Shown: positions 47,063 through 58,623, counted from the stretch's first letter. The stretch: 64,000 bases of DNA from Chaenocephalus aceratus (GCA_023974075.1 CM043797.1:34777639-34841638), one strand, 5' to 3'. Numbers and translations are program-made. The notes: generated from the sequence alone by a model not told the origin.

Positions 47063-47639
47063 GTGGGCTCTGGCAGTGTCAAGTCGTTCATTATGCAGCT
47101 GTGAAATAAGCGGGATAATGTTAGCTTGTGTTGAGATATTGCATCACTGACCGACTCGCTGCACATTATCTCTTTTACCTATTAGTCCATTAATTCTCTG
47201 TGAATACAAATACCCTAAAAAAAAGTCACAGTTATTTCGTCACAGCGTAGACTTCAGCGGAATATCAAAACAGCGGCCCGGGGTGCAAAACGCATCAATG
47301 ACAGCGACCCTCTACCACACAAAACAACACCATTTATATAAACACCTATCATGACAGGGCACCCGCAGCCAAGTAACAATTACAAATGAATTAAGTCGGC
47401 ACGGCGGCCCGCATTGAAAATGACTTAGGCCTACCTTTGATAATCAAATCACTTAAACACAAAGTCCATCCTCCTGTCCTTTTGGATGAAGCACTTGATG
47501 GCGGGTCATGCAGCTGATCCTTTGCCACTCCAGTTTATCATTGTAACTCAATCTTGAAAATGACTCGGTTAATAATTTCGCAACGATGTTATCACTGACA
47601 TGAGCCATCATGAACGAATTTATGCTAATCATAAATCTA

Positions 47640-47762
47640 TCGATCATAAATCTATCGATTATATTTATGATTCGAAAATTATAAAAGCAGGGTAGACATG
47701 TGGAGATTATCCGGCTGAACAAAACGTGCATTTATCTAACAGGTTCGTTTTCCACAGACCTT
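47640..47762 (-). repeat. family D/N copy 4, part 1
   Basis: TGGAGATTATCCGGCTGAAC, AAAACGTGCATTTATCTAAC and AGGTTCGTTTTCCACAGACC TT correspond to the inverted bridge of copy 1 (8275 back to 8205). The copy continues at 50553 after a 2.8-kb insertion. Confidence 0.7.
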
Positions 47763-47869
47763 ATTAGTGCGAATGCTGTTACAGCATTCCACTATAGTGC
47801 TTCAAAAAAACTTTATTAGTGCGAATGCTGTTTACAGCATTCCACTATAGTACTTCAAAAAAACTTTAT
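47763..47869 (+). repeat. 54-bp tandem duplication with palindrome at element start
   Basis: TTATTAGTGCGAATGCTGTT to TTCAAAAAAACTTTATT occurs twice. Each unit includes the palindrome GAATGCTGTTACAGCATTC (an extra T in the second copy). Confidence 0.9.
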
Positions 47870-47889
47870 TCTTCCTCTTATTATTATTT

Positions 47890-48470
47890 CAGCCAATACT
47901 TTGGCTCTCCATAACTTCAGCTTATTTTCAGCTACAGAAAACCATTCAAATATTAAACTATTCAGTCTGTTCAGGAATCGATGGGAAACCTTCAACTTTT
48001 TCAAAATATTTTATACTTTTTGAAATATTCAGCTTTTAAACTCTTTTTTTAACATTGAAGTCAATGGGAAGAGCCTTCAAATCAGCCAATACTTTAGCTC
48101 TCCATAACTTCAGCTTACTTTCAGCTACAGAAACCATTCAAATATTAAACTATTCAGCCTGTTCAGGAATCGATGGGAAACCTTCAACTTTTTCAAAATA
48201 TTTTATACTTTTTGAAATATTCAGCTTTTTAAACTCTTTTTTTAACATTGAAGTCAATGGGAAGAGCCTTCAAATCAGCCAATACTTTAGCTCTCCATAA
48301 CTTCAGCTTACTTTCAGCTACAGAAACCATTCAAATATTAAACTATTCAGCCTTTTCAGCAATTGATAAGAAACCTTCAACTTTTTCAAAAATATTTCAT
48401 ACTTTTTGAAATATTCAGCTTTTTAAACTATTTTGTAACATTGAAGTCAATGGGAGATGCCTTCAAATCC
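47890..48470 (+). repeat. 193-bp tandem repeat, three copies
   Basis: Units start at 47890, 48083 and 48276 with CAGCCAATACTTT. They contain ACAGAAACCATTCAAATATT, CCTTCAACTTTTTCAAAATA and ACATTGAAGTCAATGGGA. A more diverged fourth piece is at 49321-49450. This is the internal core of the Helentron-like element. Confidence 0.93.
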
Positions 48471-49454
48471 ACTTTTCCTACACTTTGTGCCAAATGCATC
48501 TCCTTCCACATAATTTCAGCCAGACACTTCATTCCAACTTTCAAATGATCACAATACCTTCAGCTATAAAACTTGTATAAAATAATTTTGATATCTTTTC
48601 AACTTTTTGAGATATTGAATTTAGTTTGGAGCTTAGCAGAGAGGCCTTTCCAGATCTTAACATTGGAGTTGATGGAGCAGCTCGTTAACTCTAGAGTGCT
48701 TTGATCTCAAAACAGAGTGCAGCGGTGCCTCAAATTCTCCCCCAAAAATTTTTTAAACTTGCCATAATTCCCAAACCCTACACTCCTCAGACATATTTTT
48801 TCATGGAAAACGTAGGAAAACCTCTCCTAGCTTGGAAAATAAGAATACATTAAGAAAACATATTAAACAAAATGCCTCTTGAGGGCATGAAGAGAGAAAA
48901 AGTCCAGCTAGCTCCCAATTGATTGCCATGTTAAATTGTTCCGGATCTTTCTTCAGAGCAGGGAGAAGTACACTTTAGACAAACTGCTCCCATCTCCACA
49001 TTTTACACACAAAACCAAAAAAAACAACATATTTCAGTTCATTGGGGTTCCCTGATTCTCACGGTCTGCTCATTTTTTGTTATAGGAGCCACAGTTTTGA
49101 ACAGGTGGCAAAATTGTCAGATATACTCCTCAATGTATTCTTATGGGACTCAGTGCTGCAGATGGTTGTCATGGTGTTGGTGTGGGCAGATTGGAGCCAC
49201 ACACACGTGAGTCACATCATCCAATCAGAGCAGACACCATGGAACCCTTTGATCTCTGGGTTTACACACACAGGTGTTTGTAAACATTCAATCACTACTA
49301 CTTACATGTAATATCTTTATGTAACTCCTTCAGCCTAATTTCAGCTGCAGGAACCATTCAAATATCAAACTATTCAGCCTTTTCAACACATGAGGGGAAA
49401 CTTTCAACTTTTTCAAAATATGTTATACTTTTTCAAATATTCAGCTTTTTAAAG

Positions 49455-49489
<35 letters not shown>

Positions 49490-50035
49490 TTCTTTCTCTC
49501 TCTCACACACATACACAGACACACACTCTCTTTCACACAGACACAGACACTCTCTCTCTCTCTCTCACACAGACACAGACACACACATTCTCTCTCTCTA
49601 TCTCTCTCACACACATACACAGACACACTCTCTCTATCTATCTCCCTCACACACAGACACACACTCTCTCTTTCACACAGACACAGACACACACTCTCTC
49701 TCTCTCTCTCTCACACACAGACACACGCACTCTCTCTCACACACATACACACACAGACACACACTCTCTCTTTCACACGGACACAGACACACACTCTCTC
49801 TCTCTCACACACAGACACACGCACTCTCTCTCACACACATACACACACATATACTAACACACTCTCTCTCTCTCTCACACACAGACACACGCACTCTCTC
49901 TCTCTCACACACATACACACACAGACACACACTCTCTCTTTCACACAGACACAGACACACACTCTCTCTCCCTCTCTCTCTCACACACAGACACACACAC
50001 TCTCTCTCACACACTATATCTCACTCACAGACACA

Positions 50036-50081
<46 letters not shown>

Positions 50082-50165
50082 CTCTCACACACAGACACAC
50101 TCTCTCTCTCACACACAGACACACACTCTCTCTCTCTCTACCACACACACTGAATTTCTCTCTCT
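49455..50165. repeat. compound (CT)n/(CA)n microsatellite, about 0.7 kb
   Basis: Alternating (CT)n, (CA)n and ACACAGACACA blocks, including a pure CA run at 50038-50074. Larger blocks recur at about 70-120 bp. It is flanked by a direct duplication of about 100 bp: CTTTGATCTCTGGGTTTACA through ACTCCTTCAGCCT at 49236-49336 and 50208-50297. Confidence 0.95.
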
Positions 50166-50552
50166 CTCTGCATTTGGTAAATCGTCTTAAATCGTCATCA
50201 TGTTAAACTTTGATCTCTGGGTTTACACCACACACAGGTGTTTTGTAAACATTCATTCACTACTACTTACAGCTAATATGTAACTCCTTCAGCCTCATTT
50301 CAGCTATAAACCATTCAACTATTACATTATTCAGCTATTTCAGGACATTGGGGCTATACACGTAGTTGTTTACACCTTTTTTTAAACCTTTTCTTTTAAA
50401 TATTAAGCTTGTTCTGCATTTTTTTAGCTAAAGCAGCTACTATTCAGCTAATAACATATTCAGCTTTTTCTGCATTTTCAGCTAAATTCAGCCATAAATG
50501 TTCACAGTTTCCAGCATTCGCACGCATTTTCTGCAAGAAATGCATTTTCTAG

Positions 50553-50660
50553 TTTCGAGCTATTTTCCAAAATCCTATGGAGAAATCCCATTGCTTTTTT
50601 GTCGAGGGAACCCGAGCGCAGCTTACTTTTAGGACGCGTCACTGCACCACTTTGCTTTAA
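50553..50660 (-). repeat. family D/N copy 4, part 2
   Basis: TTTCGAGCTATTTTCCAAAA, TCCTATGGAGAAATCCCATT and GTCGAGGGAACCCGAGCGCA continue the copy interrupted at 47762. They are the complement of 8120-8200 and match 17187-17292. Confidence 0.7.
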
Positions 50661-51344
50661 ACACATGTATAAACCTCTCAGCGGCGGAACTTGTCATAAA
50701 GTCTGCGAAAATAAAGCCCACCCATTTAGAGGGAAGATATAATTGGTCAATTGTACTGTCATTTGACATTACTCTCTCGTTGAGTTACCATAGCTGGCCC
50801 TCTGTGAATGTAGAGAGGGCCCAAGCTCTCCCGTCTTCACAGTAACTCGCAGAGACGGCATTTAACCCTTCACATTCCAACAGAAACTGAACAGGCAGAT
50901 TCGAAGGATTTATTTCTTTGGAATGTTATTTTAAATACAATTAAATCAAGTTATTTTGGTAAAACTAATGAAAAATATAACGAAAAATAAATAAAATATA
51001 TTTTTTAATGTTTTCAAATATTATTTTTTGGAATATCTTCGGCCTAGAGGGCCCTGACGGCTCGCAAGTAAACCTAGAACACCTGGAGTCTCATCTATTT
51101 TCAACTATCTGCCTTCTTACTCTTTCTATGTGATGAAGTGCGATATCTAATTTTATCTACAGAGTTGAACAGTGACCTAGAAACTCCCCCCCCCAGCAGT
51201 AGTGCTGCTCCACTGACCTTGTGATTGTGAATCAACCCCAGAAACCAGGTGCTATTTTTACCTTACCTTTACTAATGAGACCTCACCTTCACAGCTGCAA
51301 ATCCCTCCAGATAACCCTAGGACTGGTGAATGTTATGGTGTATA

Positions 51345-51384
<40 letters not shown>

Positions 51385-52019
51385 TTGTAGCTTGTCTGAA
51401 AAAATGGTTAATTTTCGAATATTTGTCCTTCATTGGAAATAGACAATTGAAATACAGGCAGGAAACTACAAAACAACCCCAGCTGGATTCCACACCAGGT
51501 CCGCATGGCAATAGTGAAATTGCATAGTATCCGTGGATCCACGCCACAGGATGTTTTGAGGTAACGTTCTGGGATTGTTCTGTCTGCAATATATCCTCTC
51601 CTCCCCTCCAGTGGATACTTCGACCCGGATAATAAAACATGTCATCTTCTGAGGAAGGCTCCAGGTCTACGTGACTGCAGTTTACACGTTGCACTGCACA
51701 GATCGTACCCTACAGAGCACCTCAGGGTGAAACATGTCAGAAAGTATACACGATGCTATCGAGTCACCATGGATCAAAACATTGCTGAATATATTTTCAT
51801 AAATACAGGCTGGATGCACCGCTCGGTCCTGCAGGGGGTATTTTGTATATCTCACCGGGAAGAAATCATACTTTGAATGAATAGGAATATATCATTTGAA
51901 GGAGCACTTTGAGGACATGTGTCAGACGCTGCAGATGAACCTCGACAGGACAGGAATATTAACTCCGAATAACGTCCAATTTTCCTCCATTATTGTTCAG
52001 AATATAATATGCACAGGTC
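50661..52019. other. no gene recognised; (CT)n at 51347-51380
   Basis: Intergenic DNA with a CT microsatellite and a C9 run at 51187. TCTGTGAATGTAGAGAGGGC at 50801-50820 is not paired elsewhere in the window. The ORFs are short and not recognised. Confidence 0.45.
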
Positions 52020-52023
52020 TTAA

Positions 52024-52832
52024 AGGTCCCCTATTATACTGTTGTTTTTCATCAATATATTATAGCTCTCAGATATATACAAAACATGTCTCTGAAGTGT
52101 TTGGCTCGAAACACCAAACAGATCATTGCAGCATTACCCATAATCCCCTCTGTTTCAGCTCTGTTTCCAAAGTGCTGATTCTCTGTCTGTTACTTTAGAT
52201 GAAGATAAGGAGCCCCTCCCCACGCCCCTCTGAGAGACATTTGGTTAAAAAGAACACAATGGTGCTCTAGGAGGAGATTCAGGTGATAAGCTGGGGGGGG
52301 GGGGTTACCTTGGTTGCTGATTGGCTAATGGTTACACAAGACAAAAAATCGTTATGACATCATAAAGTGGGCAAAATCTGATCAGCTCATTTTCAGACAG
52401 GTTTTTATATAAATGGATCAGGACAAAAAGAGAGATAATCTTTTCTCCTGAAACTTTCAGAGTCTCTTTCCACAGAGGGGACACATGTTGATGTAGAAGA
52501 GACATGAAGAAGAGGGGACACATGTTGATGTGGAAGAGACATGGAGAAGAGGGGACACATGTTGATGTAGAAGAGACATGAAGAAGAGGGGACACATGTT
52601 GATGTAGAAGAGACATGAAGAAGAGGGGACACATGTTGATGTAGAAGAGACATGAAGAAGGGGGGACACATGTTGATGTGGAAGAGACATGGAGAAGAGG
52701 GGACACATGTTGATGTGGAAGAGACATGGAGAAGAGGGGACACGTGTTGATGTAGAAGAGACATGGAGAAGAGGGGACACATGTTGATGTAGAAGAGACA
52801 TGGAGAAGTGGATTCTGCATAATAGGAGACCT
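52024..52832 (+). mobile_element. TTAA-type MITE (family T), copy 2, complete
   Basis: TTAA borders the element on both sides (52020-52023, 52833-52836). The inverted ends are AGGTCCCCTATTATACTG and AGGTCTCCTATTATGCAG. The body matches window copy 1, including CAAAACATGTCT, AAGTGCTGATTCT, GGTTACCTTGGTTG and TAAATGGATCAGGA. Near the 3' end it holds nine 37-bp units. It lacks the 583-bp insert of copy 1, reading straight through that site near 52270. No transposase, so it must be mobilised in trans by a piggyBac-type enzyme if at all. Confidence 0.87.
52474..52809. repeat. 37-bp minisatellite, nine copies, inside family T copy 2
   Basis: The unit AGAGGGGACACATGTTGATG TAGAAGAGACATGAAGA (37 bp) is repeated nine times, with two main variants (GTAGAAG...CATGAAG and GTGGAAG...CATGGAG) in mixed order. 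Minus-strand ORFs of up to 162 residues arise because 37 is not a multiple of three and no phase has a stop. Copy 1 of the element has a single equivalent unit. Confidence 0.96.
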
Positions 52833-52914
52833 TTAAATGGTATGTTCCTGGTCAACAAGAGCACGCATCTTATTGCGTGTTGATGATCCACGACCTGCAG
52901 TGAGTGCGTTATTT

Positions 52915-53232
52915 TGGTTTATAAAATATAATAAAGGAATAACCTTCAATGTTCTAACACATTTACAGAAATTAAATGAAAATGAAAATATGAAATATAA
53001 AATACAAATACAATAAAAATAATATTAAATAAAATAAAAATACAATACATTGGAATAAAACCCATAAAGTACAAATCATAAAACCAAAATACAGCTAAAA
53101 TATAATAAAGTAGAATAAAATCCAAATGAATAAATAAAAATGTAATAGAATAAAAATAGAAATAATGTAAAATATAAGAAAGTAAATAAACCAATATAAA
53201 AAACAAATAAAATAAAATAAATGTAACAGAAT
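52915..53232. repeat. AAATA-rich low-complexity tract
   Basis: About 300 bp of AAATAAAAT-type sequence directly beside the L2 3' end. Confidence 0.85.
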
Positions 53233-53236
53233 ATAT

Positions 53237-54513
53237 TTTACATTACATTACATTACATTGCATTTAGCTGACGCTTTTATCCAAAGCGACTTACAATAAG
53301 TACATTCGACCAGGAAGACACACCCTTGAGGAAAACAGAATCATATAAGTACATCAGGTTTCATAGAGCCAATCATTTCAAGTGCTACTCAACTGGCTTT
53401 AGATAAGCCAGTCCTTTATTAGTATATAAGTGCTCTGTTAGCAGTTCTTTGTTAGTCATTCTATCGCTCTAAGTGGAGTCGAAAGAGATGAGTTTTCAGT
53501 CTGCGCCGGAAGGTGTGTAAGCTTTCTGCCGTCCTGATGTCAATGGGGAGCTCATTCCACCATTTTGGAGCCAGGATAGCAAACCCACGTGTTTTTGCTG
53601 ATGGGAACTTGGGTCCCTCTCGGAGTGAGGGTGCAGCGAGTCGTTTGGCTGATGCAGAGCGAAGTGCACGCGCTGGGGTGTACGGTTTAACCATGTCCTG
53701 GATGTAGGAAGGGCCAGATCCATTCGCAGCATGGTACGCAAGTACCAGTGTCTTGAAGTGAATTCTAGCAGTTACTGGAAGCCAGTGGAGGGAGCGGAGG
53801 AGCGGAGTGGTGTGGGAAAATTTAGGAAGGTTGAAGACCAGACGAGCCGCTGCATTCTGGATGAGCTGCAGAGGTCGGATGGCACATGCAGGTAGACCAG
53901 CCAGGAGGGAGTTGCAGTAGTCTAGGCGTGAGATGACGAGAGCCTGGACCAGAACCTGCGTCGCTTTCTGGGTCAGCTGGGGACGTATCTTCCTGATGTT
54001 GAAAAGCGTGTATCTGCAGCAACGGGTTGTAGCAGCGATATTTGCAGTGAAGGACAGGTTGTTATCTAGGATCACACCCAGATTCCTTGCAGTCTGAGTC
54101 GGGGAGACAACAGAGGTGCCGATGTTGATGGTCAGGTCAAGAGTGGGACAATCTTTTCCCGGAAGGAAAAGCACTTCAGTTTTGTCAAGGTTGAGCTTGA
54201 GATGATGAGCGGACATCCACTGAGAGATGTCAGCTAAACAACAAGAGATGCGTGCGACCAACCGGGTCTCTGAGCGGGGAAAGGACAGAATGAATTGGGT
54301 GTCGTCAGCATAGCAGTGGTATGAAAGACCATGCGGGCTAATGACAGATCCGAGCGAGTTTGTGTACAGGGAGAAGAGGAGGGGACCAAGAACAGAGCCC
54401 TGAGGGACCCCTGTAGTTAATTGACAAGGGTCGGACTCGGACCCTCTCCAAGTTACCCTGTAGGTGCGGTCTTTGAGGTATGAGGTGAGGATATTTGTTA
54501 AGTTACCCTCCCT
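53237..54513 (-). mobile_element. 5'-truncated L2-type LINE with 3' tail
   Basis: On the minus strand the element runs from the reverse transcriptase domain to a (TGTAA)n tail (53237-53260 on the plus strand as ACATTACATTACATT). The 3' region has the standard fish motif, on the plus strand CATTTAGCTGACGCTTTTAT then CCAAAGCGACTTACAATAAG. This pair of features is typical of teleost L2/CR1-group LINEs. The element stops at about 54513, inside the RT domain, as expected for 5' truncation. Confidence 0.9.
53461..54513 (-). pseudogene. L2 ORF2 reverse transcriptase fragment (C-terminal part)
   Basis: An open frame of about 350 codons without a start of its own. It begins near REGNLTNILTSYLKDRTYRV, then TGVPQGSVLGPLLFSLYTN (RT motif), HGLSYHCYADDTQFILSF with the catalytic Y-A-D-D at 54304-54312, then DISQWMSAHHLKLNLDKTEV and KTARNLGV-type thumb region (here TQTARNLGVILDNNLSF). 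It ends RRRLKTHLFRLHLER and a stop at 53461. The whole stretch has no nonsense codon or frameshift, so it is recent. The endonuclease domain is missing. Confidence 0.93.
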
Positions 54514-55701
54514 ACGCTGGTGTTAAGGTAACACAGCGAGCGCACAAACACAGCACTAAGCTGACAACAAGCCTCGCCTGCCATCCACCACTGACTGACG
54601 AAACACAATGCAACACTGACAGAGTTGGAGCTCCAGTCCTGCAGAAGCGTCCGTCCTGAGACAGCAGCTGGCTCACTCTCTGCTGGCAGCTGAGCTCAGA
54701 TCAGTTATGTGAGCAGTTGGTGGAAGCTTATCTAAAGCACATTACAATACCAGGAGTGAATACAGCGGCTTTGCAGGGATTCAAACCCCCGGACGCTGGT
54801 AGTATTAGAGCGCCGCTCCACACAGCTTTATTAAAGATCAAAGCTAACTCTTTATTATGCAGCACGCTACGACAGGTCTTCTGTGACACATCGCATTCAA
54901 AAGACTCTTGTCCTATTATCTGAAACCAATTACACGTTACGAGGCGCCTTCAGACATCGACTCTCCATCGTGTAAAGGTGGTCATTAATTAGTGAAGACC
55001 GTGATCTGTCCGTGCACATCTGTCCTGCAGACGTCAATATTGTGCACATCTGCGTGGCGATATTGTCTTTACTGCAATTCTATAATTATCTTGAGATCCA
55101 TGTATGTGCGCACGATGCATATTAATCAACAGGATGTCATTGGAATGGCACAGTTGATTTAATTCATGTTAAAATAATCAAGTTATGCTTTAAAATTCTC
55201 CTCTCTACTTTCACTCAGAATAATAAGAACATTTGTTGCATGATCACTAATTTAGCTGTTTATTATTAGCTGTGTTTTTCTGTAACTCAAGATGTCTTTG
55301 CAAGGATAAGAAAAGCAAAAGGCAGCAGAGAGCTCAGGGAAATGTAAATGGGTTACTTTATCTTATCTGACCTGAAAGGGAAGGTTTAATAAAAATAGAA
55401 ATATTTCAAAAGGCTGTCTCACACTAAGCGTAAGCTGTCCTTGTTAATGACTTCCCTTTCCTTCCCCATTAATCTCAACTGAAAGTTAAACTCAAGCAAT
55501 TTAAATGTTAACTAGGGCTGGCTAATATATCAAGACGAGATCTCAGCTTTCATTTTGGGATATAAGTGTTATTACACTGCAGCAAATAAAAAATCTGCAA
55601 ATAGAGAAACATCTTATCCAAATTGAGCTTATACTAAATGTGCTGCATAAAAAATAAATCTGCAAGAAGCTCAAAACACAAGGGAAACAAGGGAACACTA
55701 A
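54514..55701. other. no gene recognised
   Basis: Intergenic DNA. ORFs of 68-70 residues are not recognised. Confidence 0.45.
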
Positions 55702-56868
55702 GGCTGCGGCCACACGAGGACGAATTCGGTCGTTTGCGTTACTGTTTAGTGTCATATAGACCGTTCGGCCACACGAGGACGACCGAATACGGCACTAAAC
55801 GACTGAGGAAACGATAACGGGTCCCAAGGTGGATAGAAAGGCATACGCAACTCTCTGGGGGGTCCAACGGCTCCGTGTGTACGCCCTATCCGAACATTTT
55901 CAGATCACTGATAGTGATTGCGCAATAGCCCCGCCTCTCCCCACCTCTTCTGCTCACCTCCGCTTACCCCGCGCCATTGCTGAAGTGTTTCGCCACCAAC
56001 AACAACAACAATGGCGGATCGCAGAGTTGCTATCGTGCTCCGGACGCTATTGACCATGCTACAGTTGTTTGTGCAACATCTACAGCAAGAATGATGAGGC
56101 AATAGCCCCGCCTCTCCCCACCTCTGCTGCTCACCCCCGCGTCAAAGTAAACTGCACCCTGAATTTAGATTATTTATCTTTCTCTCGATATGGACCTAAA
56201 CGCGAGTGAAGTCTAATCTGACAGGACGGAGACACGCAGCTCTGCTCACCTGCAGCTCCTCCCGCTGCAGCAAAACACACACTTCAAGTCAGATCGTCAC
56301 CCTTAGCTATTTTAATTACCTCTCAAACTCCCTAAACTAGTTATAAATATGTTTATTTTTACTGTCGGCCGGGTCACTCATTACTGGATCAGCTGCTGCA
56401 TGAGACAGACACTGACGCTGTCCGAAGAGAGGGAGGAAAAAGAGAGGCTCCGTGTATTTTATTATTATATTATATAGAGTCGTTATTCATTTGTTTTAAA
56501 GCTCAATAAATAACAAAGAAGACCTTTGACCGGCACTTTTATAATTTTGTCCGGAAGATTTAAACTTTAATACACGTTGACTGGCGAAAAACGCTGCCCG
56601 GTTCCCTCGGCCCCCACCGCGGAGAATAAACAGAAGGGCAACCATGACAACCATGATTCTTCGCTGCTTTTGTGGAGGAAGTTACAGCGCCACGTACAGG
56701 CTCCTGCATATGTACTGCAGCTTCTCCAGCGGTTGGAGCTAAACGGAGCGGTCTCGTGTGGACAGACACTATCCGGATAACTATTGCGTGTGGACGGAAG
56801 CTTGTTTGTGATTGCGTTTGCGTTAATCCTATGCGTTTAGCCGTTTTCGTCCTCGTGTGGCCGCAGCC
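55702..56868. mobile_element. 1,167-bp element with TAA target duplication
   Basis: The ends GGCTGCGGCCACACGAGGAC and, inverted, the same 20 bases (then GAAAACG) are flanked by TAA at 55699-55701 and 56869-56871, as in PIF/Harbinger-like elements. A second inward copy of the end motif (TTCGGCCACACGAGGACGAC) lies at 55764-55783. A segment including AATAGCCCCGCCTCTCCCCA is repeated about 176 bp apart (55923 and 56100). ORFs of up to 107 residues are unrecognised, so it is probably nonautonomous. Confidence 0.86.
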
Positions 56869-56871
56869 TAA

Positions 56872-58001
56872 AAAGTGACGCACACAGCTGGGACCGGGAG
56901 ACTAAATTGGCCAACTGTCACTCTTAAAATGTAGTTGTATTGACTTATTTTAACAATGCAGATCTGCTGTAAGCTAGCTAGCTAACGAAGCTAACCTAGT
57001 CATTTCAAATACACTGACAAAACCTTACAATTATGAAACAGACTAACTATTCCAACAGTGACAATTTTGACAATTTTATAATCCTAAAACATCAACAAAT
57101 GCATAACTTGTTAGTGTCCCCTGGTTTTGGTTATATTTTGAGCTTCTTGCCGCTTTTTTAATATTTGCAGTTTTGTTTATGCAACACTTTTAGTAAAAGA
57201 TGCGCATGTTTCATCAAGTTGGTCAAGATGCATATTTGTATTTTAATTCTTCTGAAGCTGCAGCGCGTTTCTGAATGTTTAGGGCTGTTGTAGCGTGTTT
57301 GCACTTGTTGGCCTCCGTAGGTAACAGTTTGTCATTATATCCTCCTTCCTGACCCAAATGACACTGGGTGAATATTGTTTTTGAAAGCACGTACAATATC
57401 TCCATCGAAGTATTTGGTCAAACATATCACAATATTGGATTGTCTCCATTTCGCCTGGCCTCTAACGTCAGATTCTGCAGGACATGCATTATCCTTAATC
57501 CATGGGGCAAATAGCTGACATGGTTTCAGTTCACCCTCTGACAAAAATAATCTCATGGGAAATATTTTTGGACAGAAACAACCTGAAGTCCTTCACTGAG
57601 GACAAGGACAGACGGGATCGATGGGGGAATGTGAGACAGGAGGTTGTGAGATGGAGGTCAAAACAACGAGAAGGGAAATAATGATTAGAGGAGTGTTGTG
57701 TGAACACAGGGGGAAAGTCTTTCCGTTTCATGCTTTCTAAATTATTCCCCCGTTTCCTGTCAACTCTTCAGGCACCTCATTATGAAACCCAGTGGGGAGG
57801 TCTATTCCTAACCTGCTTCTGCACACGTCATGCTAAAAAAAACCTGATTCCCAGAGGAAGGGAACGAGGTATATGGAAAGAAAGTAGCTCTGCTAGTTCA
57901 CAAGATGGTAACGACATAGTATATTCACATCAAACCATTTGAAGGGAACATAAAAAAACTGCAGGTGTGTGGAGAAAAGATTAAGTGTGTCTGTAAAACA
58001 C
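56872..58001. other. no gene recognised
   Basis: Intergenic DNA; GCTAGCTAGCTAACGAAGCTAACC at 56971-56994 is a small TAGC-type repeat. Nothing else stands out. Confidence 0.45.
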
Positions 58002-58005
58002 TTAA

Positions 58006-58085
58006 AGAGGCCCTATTATGGTTGTTGGGGTTTTGCCGTTCCTGTAGTGTGTTGTTTAGGTGTTTGTGCATGTACAGGACATTTC
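58006..58085 (+). mobile_element. family C TTAA-type MITE, copy 2 (partial)
   Basis: TTAA (58002-58005) then AGAGGCCCTATTATGGTTGT and TTTGCCGTTCCTGTAGTGTG match the first half of 43184-43325. The right end is not clear. Confidence 0.65.
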
Positions 58086-58235
58086 TAACATAAAACTAAT
58101 TTCACTTTAAAATAAATAATTTAGACGGTCAGACTTTGGAAATAAAATATCAAGAATACATTAATACATTCTCAAAATAATATGGAAGATGATGAGGGCC
58201 ACTCATTTTTTTGTTTACTGTATCTGACCTAAGTG

Positions 58236-58382
58236 ATTTTTGAAATTAAAGTCAGAATTTTGAGAAAAAAGTCAAAATCATGAGAAAAAAGTCGGAATTC
58301 TGAGAAAAAAGTCAAAATTCTTAGAAAGAAAAATCTTACTTTTTCTGATTTTTTTCTAAGAATTCTGACTTTAATTTCATAA
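58236..58382. repeat. GTCAGAATTCTGAGAAAAAA repeat with inverted end
   Basis: About four tandem variants of GAGAAAAAAGTCAGAATTCT are followed by the inverted sequence TTTTTTCTAAGAATTCTGAC TTTAATTTCAT, which pairs with the start (GAAATTAAAGTCAGAATTTT). The whole can fold back. This is a common fish repeat motif. Confidence 0.75.
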
Positions 58383-58623
58383 CAAAAAAAAGCCTGGCCC
58401 TAATTCCTCTTCTGTAAACTATCATTTGTAATCCAGACAAACATAATCATTTTTATGGGGGTTGAATAGCAAGCCACTGTAAATAAAATAAAATAACATT
58501 AAATTAAATGAAGACGGAGTTCCTGCCGTAAGATATTTTATGTCAGTTTTATAATGTGAAAGGGAAATAAAAACAACCTTAACATTATTTTAAATGTGGA
58601 GCATGATAGGTGGTGTGTATAAA

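Larger units (their letters stand above)
47763..50552 (+). mobile_element. 2.79-kb nonautonomous Helentron-like (HINE-type) element
   Basis: The 3' end has a 20-nt hairpin, GCATTTTCTGCAAGAAATGC (50524-50543), then ATTTT and CTAG, followed by T. The left end is ATTAGTGCGAATGCTGTTAC, in which GAATGCTG and CAGCATTC pair, and the first 54 bp are present twice. GCATTCGCAC near the 3' end mirrors GTGCGAATGC at the start. Insertion lies between T and T in family D/N. The core holds three 193-bp tandem units (47890-48467), a decayed fourth at 49321-49450 and a long CT/CA microsatellite. Rep/helicase coding is absent. Hairpin, CTAG, T-T site and minisatellite core fit Helentron-associated elements. 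Confidence 0.72.

Noticed and set aside
52332..52891. Three overlapping minus-strand ORFs of 125-162 residues
   Set aside because: They are the three phases of the 37-bp minisatellite, which lacks stops.
53513..54022. Other ORFs overlapping the L2 segment
   Set aside because: They are shadows of the reverse transcriptase frame.
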